From a virus: 28,073 nucleotides of DNA. Shown here piece after piece: positions 14,880-22,686 of this stretch. The notes under the pieces were generated by a model. That model did not search any database and was not told the DNA's origin. It worked only from the letters and a program-made list of their open reading frames with translations. The DNA lies in IMG/VR virus record IMGVR_UViG_3300025168_000492, positions 1-28,073 of that record. The stretch is one strand, 5' to 3'. Every line of letters begins with the position of its first letter. Position 1 is the stretch's first letter. A program made the translations under genes and the position numbers.

Positions 14880-15556
14880 TGGACATTATAAAACTTTTTA
14901 ACATTTCTCAAAGTATGGCTGCAATAAAAAGATATTCTCAGCTGCACCTTTTAAGAGAGGAGTCGGTTTTAGAACACACTGGCTTTGTTTGTCTTTTCAC
15001 TTACCTTCTTTGCGAGGAGTTAAACTTTGTTAAAGAAGAGAAAATTTTTAACACAGGCCTTGCATTAGAAGGAGCAGTTGTTCATGATATTGATGAAGTT
15101 GTGACCGGGGACATCCCCAGACCAACTAAATATTATAGCAAAGCTTCAGCTAAAATATTCAATAAAATAGCCGAGCAAGGAATAAATCAAATTGTTAATG
15201 AGTTGTGTTTATCAAATCCAGAAAATGTAAAAAATAGGTGGGCTTTTGCAAAAGAAGGCCGGGAAGGGATTGTTGTTGCTTTAGCTGATCTTTCTTCAGT
15301 TGTTTTTAAAATTTGGGAAGAAGTTATATTGCTAGGAAACAAGAAGTTAATACCCCAAGGCTCTCAAGTAATGAATTACATTTACGACTATCGGTCTGCT
15401 ATTAGCGAGGAGAATTTAAAATTAAATGTTATCGGAACAAGACAAAGGTTAATTATAGTTGATATTTGCGAGCAATTAACTAGCCTATGTCTTGAGATAA
15501 CAGATTTAAAAAACCCATCTTTGGGAATAATTAAACCTTTAAAAGGAGAATTGTAA
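14879..15556 (+). CDS. HD-domain phosphohydrolase, YfbR/DatZ-like
   Basis: 225 residues, start overlapping the upstream stop as TAATG. The metal site of HD phosphohydrolases is complete: Arg18 in IKRYSQ, ESVLEH with His33, VVHDIDEVVTGDIPRPTKY with His69, Asp70, Glu73 and Asp78, and Asp137 in ALADLSS. This arrangement matches 5'-deoxynucleotidase YfbR and its phage relative DatZ, a dATP triphosphohydrolase of phages that replace adenine with 2-aminoadenine. From the motifs alone the two cannot be separated, and no PurZ-type gene is in the window. Either way it would act on deoxynucleotides in the cytoplasm. Confidence 0.85.
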   Translation: MDIIKLFNISQSMAAIKRYSQLHLLREESVLEHTGFVCLFTYLLCEELNFVKEEKIFNTGLALEGAVVHDIDEVVTGDIPRPTKYYSKASAKIFNKIAEQGINQIVNELCLSNPENVKNRWAFAKEGREGIVVALADLSSVVFKIWEEVILLGNKKLIPQGSQVMNYIYDYRSAISEENLKLNVIGTRQRLIIVDICEQLTSLCLEITDLKNPSLGIIKPLKGEL

Positions 15557-15888
15557 TGAAAAAATTTAGCCAAATACTTGTAGACGAGATCTTTGAAATG
15601 GATAAGGACAAGAGTCTAACCAATAAAGAAATAGCCAAATACTTTAAGCTTGATAAAGCTCAGGTTGATTATATTCTTTACAAAAGATCCCCTTCAGCCA
15701 ACCCAAGCGTACTGATAAAAAAAGAACTTGCTAAAGTAAGAAAGCTTCAAAATAAAAACGAGCCTAATTTAGATAAGGAAGTTAAGGTTAAAAAGACACT
15801 TGTTAAAGTTAAAAAGACACCTGCTAAAGTTGTCGAGAAGAAAAAACCGAAGACAATTTTCGAAAGCCTTATGGACTTTTTTACATAA
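15556..15888 (+). CDS. Small HTH-like protein with Lys-rich repeat tail
   Basis: 110 residues, TAATG overlap with the gene before, GGAG upstream. Residues about 20-46 (SLTNKEIAKYFKLDKAQVDY) look like a helix-turn-helix. The C-terminal half is very basic: two direct copies of a heptad of the type KVKKTxx, encoded by two near-identical 21-base units at 15784-15804 and 15805-15825. A DNA- or RNA-binding role is likely from charge and HTH form. I do not know a named family. Confidence 0.75.
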   Translation: MKKFSQILVDEIFEMDKDKSLTNKEIAKYFKLDKAQVDYILYKRSPSANPSVLIKKELAKVRKLQNKNEPNLDKEVKVKKTLVKVKKTPAKVVEKKKPKTIFESLMDFFT

Positions 15889-16061
15889 TGTCAGATGAAT
15901 TGAGAATTAATGGCAATGACATTGAGCTAGGTGGAGAGAAAATAGCAAGGCTTTTCGACCTAAGTAGCATTGCCAGAAGCGAACTCCAGGAGCTTTTTGA
16001 TAAAGCTAATTATTTTGACATTGAAATAGAGCGTGAAAAAGAAAGGAACGAAAATGACTAA
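15888..16061 (+). CDS. Small hypothetical protein, 57 residues
   Basis: ATG 15888 shares a base with the stop before it (TAATG), and its own stop overlaps the next start by 8 bases, so it completes the chain of coupled genes. The sequence starts SDELRINGNDIELGGEKIAR and is followed by an amphipathic helix and an acidic/basic end. Such short proteins (strand-turn-strand, then helix) are common in phage early regions; function unknown. Confidence 0.72.
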   Translation: MSDELRINGNDIELGGEKIARLFDLSSIARSELQELFDKANYFDIEIEREKERNEND

Positions 16062-16344
16062 AAGTCCAATTGAATGCATGGAAGAAGCTTTAATAACTTT
16101 CAAGGAAAGAAATAAAGAATATGGAGACAATTATTTAAGCCATGGTAAAGTTATGCTGGCTTTATTTCCTAATGGGATTGAGCTTAAAACAATTAAAGAC
16201 TATAATCGCTTTGGTATAATTAATATGCAAGTTGCAAAGCTTACCCGGTATTGCCAAGGTTGGCCGAAACCTCATATTGACTCTGTCCATGACTTAGGCG
16301 TTTACTCATTAATTCTGGAGTCAATTGACCATGATAGTATTTGA
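16054..16344 (+). CDS. MazG/Nmad1-like small nucleotide-metabolism protein
   Basis: 96 residues from ATG 16054 with GAAAGGAACGAAA upstream; a GTG 21 bases earlier is in frame but less well placed. The pattern FKERNKEYGDNYLSHGKVML, then INMQVAKLTRYCQ and HIDSVHDLGVYSLIL fits the all-alpha MazG-related or nucleotide-modification-associated (DUF1599/DUF6378-type) proteins, with Glu, Asp and Lys at the positions that bind metal and phosphate in that group. It would hydrolyse or sense a nucleotide. Family name is from memory of the pattern. It overlaps the exonuclease gene by 14 bases. Confidence 0.75.
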   Translation: MTKSPIECMEEALITFKERNKEYGDNYLSHGKVMLALFPNGIELKTIKDYNRFGIINMQVAKLTRYCQGWPKPHIDSVHDLGVYSLILESIDHDSI

Positions 16345-16870
16345 TCTTGAAACAACTGGGCTGCCTAAAGCCGAAGGTTCAGACCTAGACCTACAGCCTA
16401 AGATAATAGAATTCGGTGCAATAAGAATAACCGATGGCACTTTTGAAGAATATGACAGGTTAGAATTTATGTGCAACCCCGGCCATCAACTTGATCCTAG
16501 GATAACTAAAATAACAGGAATAACAGATGATGACTTAAAAGATAAAAAGCCATTTATTGCTCACTACAAAGATATTTGTAAATTCTTTTTGGGCGAGACC
16601 TCTATGGCTGCACACAATTTACCTTTTGATAGAAAAATATTAAGATTTGAATTAGAGAGAATTGATAAAGTCACGAAGTTCCCATGGCCAATGGATCACA
16701 TTTGCACCATAGAAATAGGTCAAGGCATATGGGGTAAAATGAGAAAGCTAGGTGATGTTTATGAAGAGGTTATGGGTAAAAAAATAGAAGGTGCCCACAG
16801 ATCTTTAAATGATGTTGAAGCAACAATAGAAATAATTAAATGGTATAAAAAGATGGGACACATGGAATGA
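16331..16870 (+). CDS. DnaQ-type DEDDh 3'-5' exonuclease
   Basis: 179 residues from ATG 16331; TTG 16325 is a possible alternative. ExoI VFDLETTGL is near the N-terminus, ExoII AAHNLPFDRKIL near 92-103, and ExoIII HRSLNDVEAT near 156-165, so all DEDDh residues are present. It is the size of the catalytic domain of the epsilon proofreading subunit and lacks an evident C-terminal extension for clamp or alpha binding. Placed two coupled genes before the DnaE-type polymerase, it is almost surely the phage's proofreader, acting in trans since the polymerase PHP domain has lost its metal ligands. Confidence 0.93.
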   Translation: MIVFDLETTGLPKAEGSDLDLQPKIIEFGAIRITDGTFEEYDRLEFMCNPGHQLDPRITKITGITDDDLKDKKPFIAHYKDICKFFLGETSMAAHNLPFDRKILRFELERIDKVTKFPWPMDHICTIEIGQGIWGKMRKLGDVYEEVMGKKIEGAHRSLNDVEATIEIIKWYKKMGHME

Positions 16871-16938
16871 CAATAGCAATAGCAGGATTTATAATAGGTA
16901 ATATTATTGTTGAAATTATAATAAAGTCCATTGGATGA
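16867..16938 (+). CDS. 23-residue hydrophobic microprotein between exonuclease and polymerase
   Basis: An ATG at 16867 overlaps the exonuclease stop (ATGA), and its TGA at 16936-16938 overlaps the polymerase ATG (ATGA). The product starts MTIAIAGFIIG and is nearly all Ile, Val, Gly and Ala with one Glu and one Lys near the end, long enough for one membrane helix. The Shine-Dalgarno is weak, so translation would rely on ribosomes finishing the exonuclease. It may be a real membrane peptide, or a relay that passes ribosomes to the polymerase start, which itself has no good site. Too short for statistical support. Confidence 0.5.
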   Translation: MTIAIAGFIIGNIIVEIIIKSIG

Positions 16939-19748
16939 TACAGCTAAGAACAAGAACAGAGTATTCTTTCCGGAAAGCTTATGGCAGAATTAATGATGTA
17001 ATAGACAGCTGCCCTGAAAAGTCTTTAGGAATAGCTGACTCAGGAACTTGGGGTCATGTTGCATTTTCTAAGGCATGCAAAAAGGCAGGTAAAAAGCCGT
17101 TATTCGGAGCTGAGATAGCTGTAGTTGAAGATGCAAAAGAACGCTCAAAACAGCCAGCAAATTACATGGCATTTATAGCTAAGAACAATGATGGTCTTTC
17201 AGAGATTTACGACCTTGTTACAAAAAGCACAGCAAAAGATAATTTTTACTATTTCCCCCGGATGAGTTATGAAGATCTTTTTGATGTTAGTGAGAATGTA
17301 ATAATGATAAGTGGGACGCACCCTGAATGGGGATTGCTTCCTTTGTCTAAAAAAGAGAATTTATACATAGAAATTAACCCGATGAGTTCCCCCAAGGCTT
17401 TAGAATTCTGTAAGCAAAAAGGGTTTAAACCAGTAGCAACTTCTGACAATTATTACCCAAGAGTTGGTGAGCGAAAAGCTTATGAAGTTTTAGTTGGCAT
17501 GAACCGCATGGAAAGAACTAAGCCGATGCATTTGCTTACTGATTGGGAAATTTTAGATTGCATTCCATGGATGCCCAAAGAGGCAATTGAAAATACCTAT
17601 AAAATATCTGATATGTGCGAGGTTGATTTACCAGTTGCGCAAATGATTTCTTTCTCCCCAGACAAAACACTCGAGCAGATGTGTATCGAAGGTGCTAAAG
17701 AAAGAAACATAGACTTGTCTGATCCCACTTATAAAGACCGTTTACGACGTGAAATAGACATGATTGCTATGAAAAAATTTGAAGATTATTTTTATGTTAT
17801 TGCTGACATGATAAGCTATGCGAAAAAACACATGTTAGTTGGTCCAGCTCGAGGCTCTTCCGCAGGTTCATTAGTTTGCTATTTAACAGGAATAACAGAT
17901 GTTGACCCTTTAAAGTTTGATCTGCTATTCGAAAGATTTATTGATGTTACGCGAGAAGACTTACCCGACATAGACATAGACTTTCAAGATGATCGGAGGG
18001 AAATGGTTTTTCAGTATTTAAGAGATAAGTATGGTGCAGAGAAAGTAGCTCATCTAGGAACTGTTAGTAGGTATAAAGCAAAAAGCACAATAACCGAAGT
18101 TGCCAAGGAGCTCGCGATACCTTCTTGGGAGGTTAATGATCTAAAAGGTGCGATAATAGAGCGGAGCTCAGGAGATGCTCGTGCAGCGATGTGCATAATG
18201 GATACTTTTAATGATTTAGAAATAGGCAAAGCAGTTCTTAAAAAATACCCACAAATGAAAATAGCAGAAAAAATGGAAAATCACGCTCGCCATTCAGGGG
18301 TTCATGCCGCAGGAATAATTGTAACAGAGGAGCCAGTTAGTAAATATTGCTCAGTAAGTGCTCAAAGTGGTGCAGCCCAAATAGACAAGAAAGATGCTGA
18401 AGACTTAAACTTGTTAAAGATTGATGCTTTGGGGTTAAGAACTTTATCAGTTTTGCAAGATGTTTTAGACCAAGTTGGTTGGGAAAGGAAAGAAATTGTT
18501 AATTTTCCTTTAGATGATGATAAAGCTTTTAAAATATTAAACGATGAAAAATATGCAGGTATATTTCAGTTTGAAGGCTATGCTTTGCAATCTTTAACTA
18601 GGCAGATGAAAGTTCATAATTTTGAAGATATATCTTCTATAACAGCTTTGGCTCGTCCTGGACCATTAAACTCTGGTGGGGCAACTGAATTTATTAAAAA
18701 AAGAACTGGGGCAGAGCCTGTTTACCATTTTCACCCAATGACTGCTGAATCAACAGAAGTTACTTATGGCATTGTTGTTTACCAAGAACAAGTGATGACA
18801 ATAGCTCGTGAAATAGGAAAATTGACTTGGGAAGAAGTCTCTCAACTCAGGAGAGCTATGAGCAAATCTTTAGGAGAGGAGTTCTTTGATAGATACTGGC
18901 AAAGGTTTAAAGTTGGTGCTGAGGAAAACGGAATAGAAGAAAAGAAAGCTCGTGAAATATGGGACAACATCAACACAATGGGTTCTATGGCTTTTAATAG
19001 AAGTCACGCAGTTTCTTATGCGATGGTAAGCTATTGGTGCTGCGTTTTAAAAAGCCGCTTTCCTTTAGAGTTCGCTGCTGCTTGTCTTAGGAATGTTAAA
19101 GATGACGATCAAGGCGTTAAGCTATTGCGCGAAGTTGCAAGGGAGGGTCTCGTTTACAAACCGTATGATAAATTTAAGTCTAAATTAAATTGGTCAGTTC
19201 AGGATGGTGAGCTGATAGGTGGATTAATAGGGATAAAAGGTGTTGGTCCAAAGCTCGCTGAAGACATTATTAATAGAAGAGAAATGAAGCAACCGCTGAC
19301 CCCTAGACAAGAAAAACTTTTAGACAATGGTGAAACGCCTTATGATGACATATTCGAGTGTGAAAGACGTTTTGGTCATATAAAGAAAGACCCTAGTTCG
19401 CATAAAATTGTAACACCAATAACTGACATACAAGACTTAGAAGCTGACAATCCGGGAACTTTTGTTTTCTTTGGTAAGTTAAAAGAGAAGAATTTACGAG
19501 ATCTTAATGAAGCAGTTAATTTGGCTAAAAGAGGTGGTCGAAGAGCTGAAACTCATAATTTGTGGCTCAATTTAACTTTCGAGGATGATACCGGACCAAT
19601 AATAGCTGGAATAGACAGATTTAAATATCCTAAATTAGGCAAGCCAATTGTTGAAGATGGAAGAATAGGGGACTGGTATCTTATAAAAGGAACAATTAGA
19701 CAAGGATATAGAAAGATAAATATAGAGAAGTGGCGAGCACTTGTATAA
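16935..19748 (+). CDS. dnaE: DNA polymerase III alpha subunit, DnaE type
   Basis: 937 residues, C-family replicative polymerase. The N-terminal PHP domain has lost its metal ligands: LRTRTEYS replaces LHVHSEYS (Arg5, Arg7) and ADSGTWG replaces TDHGN. The palm is intact: GPARGSSAGSLVCYLTGI at 303-320, PDIDIDF at 344-350 (catalytic-type Asp347, Asp349), and IDALGLRTL at 496-504 (Asp497). Fingers motifs ARPGPLNSGG, VYQEQVM and FNRSHAVSYAM follow. The C-terminal 100 residues form an OB-like region. It is about 220 residues shorter than E. coli alpha, apparently lacking the clamp-loader-binding tail. ATG overlaps the microprotein stop. Proofreading is probably supplied by the DnaQ-type protein upstream. 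Confidence 0.96.
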   Translation: MIQLRTRTEYSFRKAYGRINDVIDSCPEKSLGIADSGTWGHVAFSKACKKAGKKPLFGAEIAVVEDAKERSKQPANYMAFIAKNNDGLSEIYDLVTKSTAKDNFYYFPRMSYEDLFDVSENVIMISGTHPEWGLLPLSKKENLYIEINPMSSPKALEFCKQKGFKPVATSDNYYPRVGERKAYEVLVGMNRMERTKPMHLLTDWEILDCIPWMPKEAIENTYKISDMCEVDLPVAQMISFSPDKTLEQMCIEGAKERNIDLSDPTYKDRLRREIDMIAMKKFEDYFYVIADMISYAKKHMLVGPARGSSAGSLVCYLTGITDVDPLKFDLLFERFIDVTREDLPDIDIDFQDDRREMVFQYLRDKYGAEKVAHLGTVSRYKAKSTITEVAKELAIPSWEVNDLKGAIIERSSGDARAAMCIMDTFNDLEIGKAVLKKYPQMKIAEKMENHARHSGVHAAGIIVTEEPVSKYCSVSAQSGAAQIDKKDAEDLNLLKIDALGLRTLSVLQDVLDQVGWERKEIVNFPLDDDKAFKILNDEKYAGIFQFEGYALQSLTRQMKVHNFEDISSITALARPGPLNSGGATEFIKKRTGAEPVYHFHPMTAESTEVTYGIVVYQEQVMTIAREIGKLTWEEVSQLRRAMSKSLGEEFFDRYWQRFKVGAEENGIEEKKAREIWDNINTMGSMAFNRSHAVSYAMVSYWCCVLKSRFPLEFAAACLRNVKDDDQGVKLLREVAREGLVYKPYDKFKSKLNWSVQDGELIGGLIGIKGVGPKLAEDIINRREMKQPLTPRQEKLLDNGETPYDDIFECERRFGHIKKDPSSHKIVTPITDIQDLEADNPGTFVFFGKLKEKNLRDLNEAVNLAKRGGRRAETHNLWLNLTFEDDTGPIIAGIDRFKYPKLGKPIVEDGRIGDWYLIKGTIRQGYRKINIEKWRALV

Positions 19749-19806
19749 GTCATTGTTTTTAAAGGAAACTTTGTCTATTTACTTCTCTGGTGATAAAAGA
19801 TAGAAT
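19747..19806 (+). promoter_or_regulatory. Internal promoter module, copy C
   Basis: AAGTCATTGTTTTT begins inside the polymerase stop codon, TTTACT is at 19778-19783, the spacer is 17 bases and TAGAAT lies at 19801-19806. The layout is the same ungapped 60 bases as copies A and B. GAGAAAGGAA and a start codon follow at 19834, so it should drive the SNF2-nuclease block. Confidence 0.8.
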
Positions 19807-19833
19807 GCCTTATAAACTGAGAAAGGAAGTAAA

Positions 19834-20277
19834 ATGTTAGAGCAAATAGAAAAAGCCTTTATTGAATTAGATGGAAAAATGCTAGAGCGTCAAACAGCTT
19901 GGGCAATGGAGCGTTATGATGCTTTAAGAGCGCACAGTGGTAAATGGAATTACGCTGAGAGGTGTGAAATAGCTGGTGGCAAAGGTTGGTACAATCAAAT
20001 GTCTGGTAGCAATAAAGCAATGCTTACAGAGTATGTTGCAAAAAATATATCAGCTATAATTGCAAAGCGTAACGCAAGAATAGTAAATGCTTTAGAAAAA
20101 AAAGACATAACAACTATTCCAGAGTTTACATTAGTACATCACAGTGATGGTTCTGAAGGTTTCTTCAACGTAGGTGGACACGCAGTTATTATAGAAACAA
20201 TATTAGCTGGTGGTTATAACATTCAATGCTTGCACCAGCGCACACTTATAAAAGTAACAAAAGGAGAAATAAAATGA
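19834..20277 (+). CDS. Hypothetical protein, 147 residues
   Basis: ATG after GAGAAAGGAAGTAAA, the first gene behind promoter module C. A soluble mixed protein: a helical, Glu/Arg/Lys-rich N-terminal half with GGKGWYNQMSGSNKAML near residues 49-65, and a strand-rich C-terminal half (VHHSDGSEGFFNVGGHAVII). No motif I can name. Being the first gene after a strong promoter, it is likely well expressed. Its stop overlaps the next start as ATGA. Confidence 0.78.
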   Translation: MLEQIEKAFIELDGKMLERQTAWAMERYDALRAHSGKWNYAERCEIAGGKGWYNQMSGSNKAMLTEYVAKNISAIIAKRNARIVNALEKKDITTIPEFTLVHHSDGSEGFFNVGGHAVIIETILAGGYNIQCLHQRTLIKVTKGEIK

Positions 20278-20402
20278 CCGATAGCAAAAAACACATAATC
20301 TATGTTACACACCATGAAAGACAGATGGTTAGGAGTTCGGTCGCTTTAGAGCTTCTTTATGAAGAGATAGCGTTAGACATTTCTTATATATGGGAGAAAT
20401 AA
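20274..20402 (+). CDS. Small hypothetical protein, 42 residues
   Basis: ATG 20274 overlaps the previous stop (ATGA) and has AAAGGAGAA upstream. It encodes TDSKKHIIYVTHHERQMVRS, then a Leu/Glu/Ile helix ending ISYIWEK. The gene fills an otherwise empty 126-base gap, and its last codons carry the GGGAG site of the next gene. Function unknown. Confidence 0.62.
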   Translation: MTDSKKHIIYVTHHERQMVRSSVALELLYEEIALDISYIWEK

Positions 20403-20403
20403 A

Positions 20404-20772
20404 ATGGTACATTATGCAAAATTTAATTATAAGACAGCTTCATTAGCTTCTGATTTTGGTTTTGATTTAGCTGTTAAGTGGTTTGGTAAAGAAACAATAG
20501 ACGCACTTCCTAAATTCAAAAGAGGGAAAAAGGTCGGTAAGGCAAAGGGTACTATCCTTTGGAAAAAAGTTTTTAAAGGAGGTTGGGTTAAAACTGGCAA
20601 ATACGACTTTGAGAATGAAACTGCTGACGGTTATGTTGAGCAGAGGGTCAACCAAATTATAGGTAAGTGTTTATTAGTCGAGGCTTGGGGTGGAGCTCCA
20701 GAGGTTTTAAAAACTGAAGGTGATTTCGTATCATATTCAGAAGAAGACCTCGGCTCTTTACTATGGATGTAA
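20404..20772 (+). CDS. Hypothetical basic protein, 122 residues
   Basis: ATG one base after the preceding stop, GGGAG 8 bases upstream. The centre (residues 34-65) is Lys/Gly-rich, KFKRGKKVGKAKGTILWKKV, suggesting nucleic acid contact; the C-terminus is acidic and ends SLLWM. No known domain seen. It lies in the small-gene cluster before the SNF2-type helicase. Confidence 0.75.
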   Translation: MVHYAKFNYKTASLASDFGFDLAVKWFGKETIDALPKFKRGKKVGKAKGTILWKKVFKGGWVKTGKYDFENETADGYVEQRVNQIIGKCLLVEAWGGAPEVLKTEGDFVSYSEEDLGSLLWM

Positions 20773-20776
20773 TATA

Positions 20777-20989
20777 ATGAGCACTGAAAAAATGGTTAAA
20801 GATTATGAAACTGGCTCTCCCTACTCTAGGGGGAGTTTAGATAAATATTATGGAAGAGCTAAAAAGCCACATCATTATGCTAATTGGTGGGGTCAGCAAA
20901 TAGAAATAACTAGAAACTTCATGACCCCTGAGGAAATTAAAGAATACAATTCAGGTTATGATGAACAGGATGATGAAAAACAATGGTAA
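20777..20989 (+). CDS. Hypothetical protein, 70 residues
   Basis: Started at ATG 20777, 5 bases after the upstream stop; the open frame extends back to 20720 inside the previous gene, but that start is unlikely. Shine-Dalgarno is weak, so translation is probably coupled. The sequence has a Tyr/His/Trp-rich centre (KYYGRAKKPHHYANWWGQQ) and an acidic tail (GYDEQDDEKQW). No family recognised. Its end overlaps the helicase start by 7 bases. Confidence 0.68.
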   Translation: MSTEKMVKDYETGSPYSRGSLDKYYGRAKKPHHYANWWGQQIEITRNFMTPEEIKEYNSGYDEQDDEKQW

Positions 20990-22686
20990 TGAGAATAACA
21001 AAAGCACCTTTCGGTAAATATTGCATTGCTACTGTTCCTCTGGGTGGAGGTAATTTTGATAAATTAACTTCGCTTCCCGGATATAAAAAGTGGATTGGCA
21101 GAAGTTTAATGTTTGATCCTACTGGAGCTAGTATTGAGAGGATAAATAAATACTGGCCAGATGCTATTTGGGATGACGAGGTTTTATATATATTAGATGA
21201 TTACATTAATAATTTAAAAGAAGCTGAAGAAGTTCTTAGAATGAAAAAAGAAGATCTTCCTGAAAACGATGATTTTAATTTCGAAACTAAGCCTTTTGAG
21301 CACCAACGCAAAGCCTTTTACATGAGCCGGGATAAAAAATCTTTTGCTTTATTGATGGAGCAAGGCACAGGGAAAACTAAAGTAATAATCGACAATGCCG
21401 CCTACCTTTATGGCAAAGGTGAAATAACAGCTTTAATTGTTATTGCTCCTAATGGTGTGCACAGAAACTGGATTAATTCAGAAATTCCTATACATATGCC
21501 TAAGTGGTGTGTGCATAAGTCTGTATTTTACACAGCCGGAATGAATAAGAAAAGGACAGAAGAATATAATTCAGTTATTGGTGCTTCAGATTGTTTAAAA
21601 ATATTTAGTTTTAATGTTGAAGCTTTCACAAGCATAAAAGCAATAGAATTTATGCAAAAAGCTTTATTGAGTAATAAAGTTATGCTAGTTGTAGATGAAA
21701 GCTCTAGAATAAAACGACCGGGAGCAAAAAGAACTAAAATAATAACTAAATTCGGTAAGCAAGCTGAATACCTTAGAATTATGACTGGCACACCTGTAAC
21801 TAAAGGACCAGAAGATGTTTACTCTCAGTTTAAATTTCTAGATCACAAAATATTAGGTTACGACAGCTTTTACTCTTTTAGAGCGAGGTATTGCACAATG
21901 GGGGGTTTCGAGAATAGGCAGATTATATCTTACCAGAATATAGACGAGCTGACAAGGAACATAGAAGGGCACAGTTTTAGGGTTCTAAAAAAAGATTGCT
22001 TAGATCTGCCTGATAAAATTTACCAAAGGCATTATGTCGAGATGTCTGCTAAACAAATTAAAATTTACAAAAACATGAAAGAGTCTTTCGTCGCTGAATT
22101 AGAAGGGCAAGTGGTTAATGCACCAGAAGCAATTACAAGGCTATTGCGGCTCCAGCAGATAACCTGTGGCTGGTTTCCGACAGAAAATGGTGTAGAGCCT
22201 ATCGAAAACAAAAACCTTCGCTTAGAAGCTTTAAAAGAGATACTTGGGGATATCAACTCAAAGGTGATCATTTGGGCTAGGTTTAAAGCTGATTTAAAGG
22301 CTATAGAGGCCGCATTAGGTGATTTAGCGGTTAGTTATCACGGAGAGGTGTCAAATGACGACAGAGAGGCTGCTGTGTACAGGTTTCAAAATGATGATAG
22401 TATTCGATATTTTATCGGTCAGCCTCAGTCTGGTGGTATAGGACTAACACTAACAGCTGCAGATTATGTTGTTTATTATTCTAACAGTTTTGATTTAGAA
22501 ATAAGAATGCAATCTGAAGACAGGTGCCACCGAATAGGAACTAAAAATAACGTGACCTATATTGATATAGAAGCACGAAAAACAATCGACAGCAAGATAA
22601 TCAAAGCTCTTCGGGAAAAAAAGAGTTTAGCTGATATAATAACAAAAGACCCAATGTCTTTGTTTTTACTAGAGGAGAAGAAATGA
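20983..22686 (+). CDS. SNF2-family (SMARCAL1/HARP-like) helicase
   Basis: 567 residues. The first 65 residues, ending GASIERINKYWPDAIWD, resemble the small HARP-like domain that precedes phage and eukaryotic annealing helicases. Then come HQ at 107-108 (Q motif), EQGTGKT at 126-132 (motif I), DESS at 238-241 (motif II), MTGTPVTKGPEDVYSQ (motif III), a VIIWARF strand (motif IV), QSGGIGLTLTAADYVVYYSN (motif V) and QSEDRCHRIG at 510-519 (motif VI). SNF2 ATPases move along or anneal double-stranded DNA; in phages they sit in replication and recombination blocks. An in-frame ATG at 20989, giving a TAATG junction like its neighbours, is an equally good start. Confidence 0.93.
   Translation: MVMRITKAPFGKYCIATVPLGGGNFDKLTSLPGYKKWIGRSLMFDPTGASIERINKYWPDAIWDDEVLYILDDYINNLKEAEEVLRMKKEDLPENDDFNFETKPFEHQRKAFYMSRDKKSFALLMEQGTGKTKVIIDNAAYLYGKGEITALIVIAPNGVHRNWINSEIPIHMPKWCVHKSVFYTAGMNKKRTEEYNSVIGASDCLKIFSFNVEAFTSIKAIEFMQKALLSNKVMLVVDESSRIKRPGAKRTKIITKFGKQAEYLRIMTGTPVTKGPEDVYSQFKFLDHKILGYDSFYSFRARYCTMGGFENRQIISYQNIDELTRNIEGHSFRVLKKDCLDLPDKIYQRHYVEMSAKQIKIYKNMKESFVAELEGQVVNAPEAITRLLRLQQITCGWFPTENGVEPIENKNLRLEALKEILGDINSKVIIWARFKADLKAIEAALGDLAVSYHGEVSNDDREAAVYRFQNDDSIRYFIGQPQSGGIGLTLTAADYVVYYSNSFDLEIRMQSEDRCHRIGTKNNVTYIDIEARKTIDSKIIKALREKKSLADIITKDPMSLFLLEEKK

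Noticed and set aside
14879-15556. Firm call of a 2-aminoadenine (Z) genome from the HD protein
   Set aside because: The motif set is shared with YfbR, no PurZ-type gene lies in the window, and the polymerase is not of the A family usually linked with that pathway, so it is kept only as a possibility.
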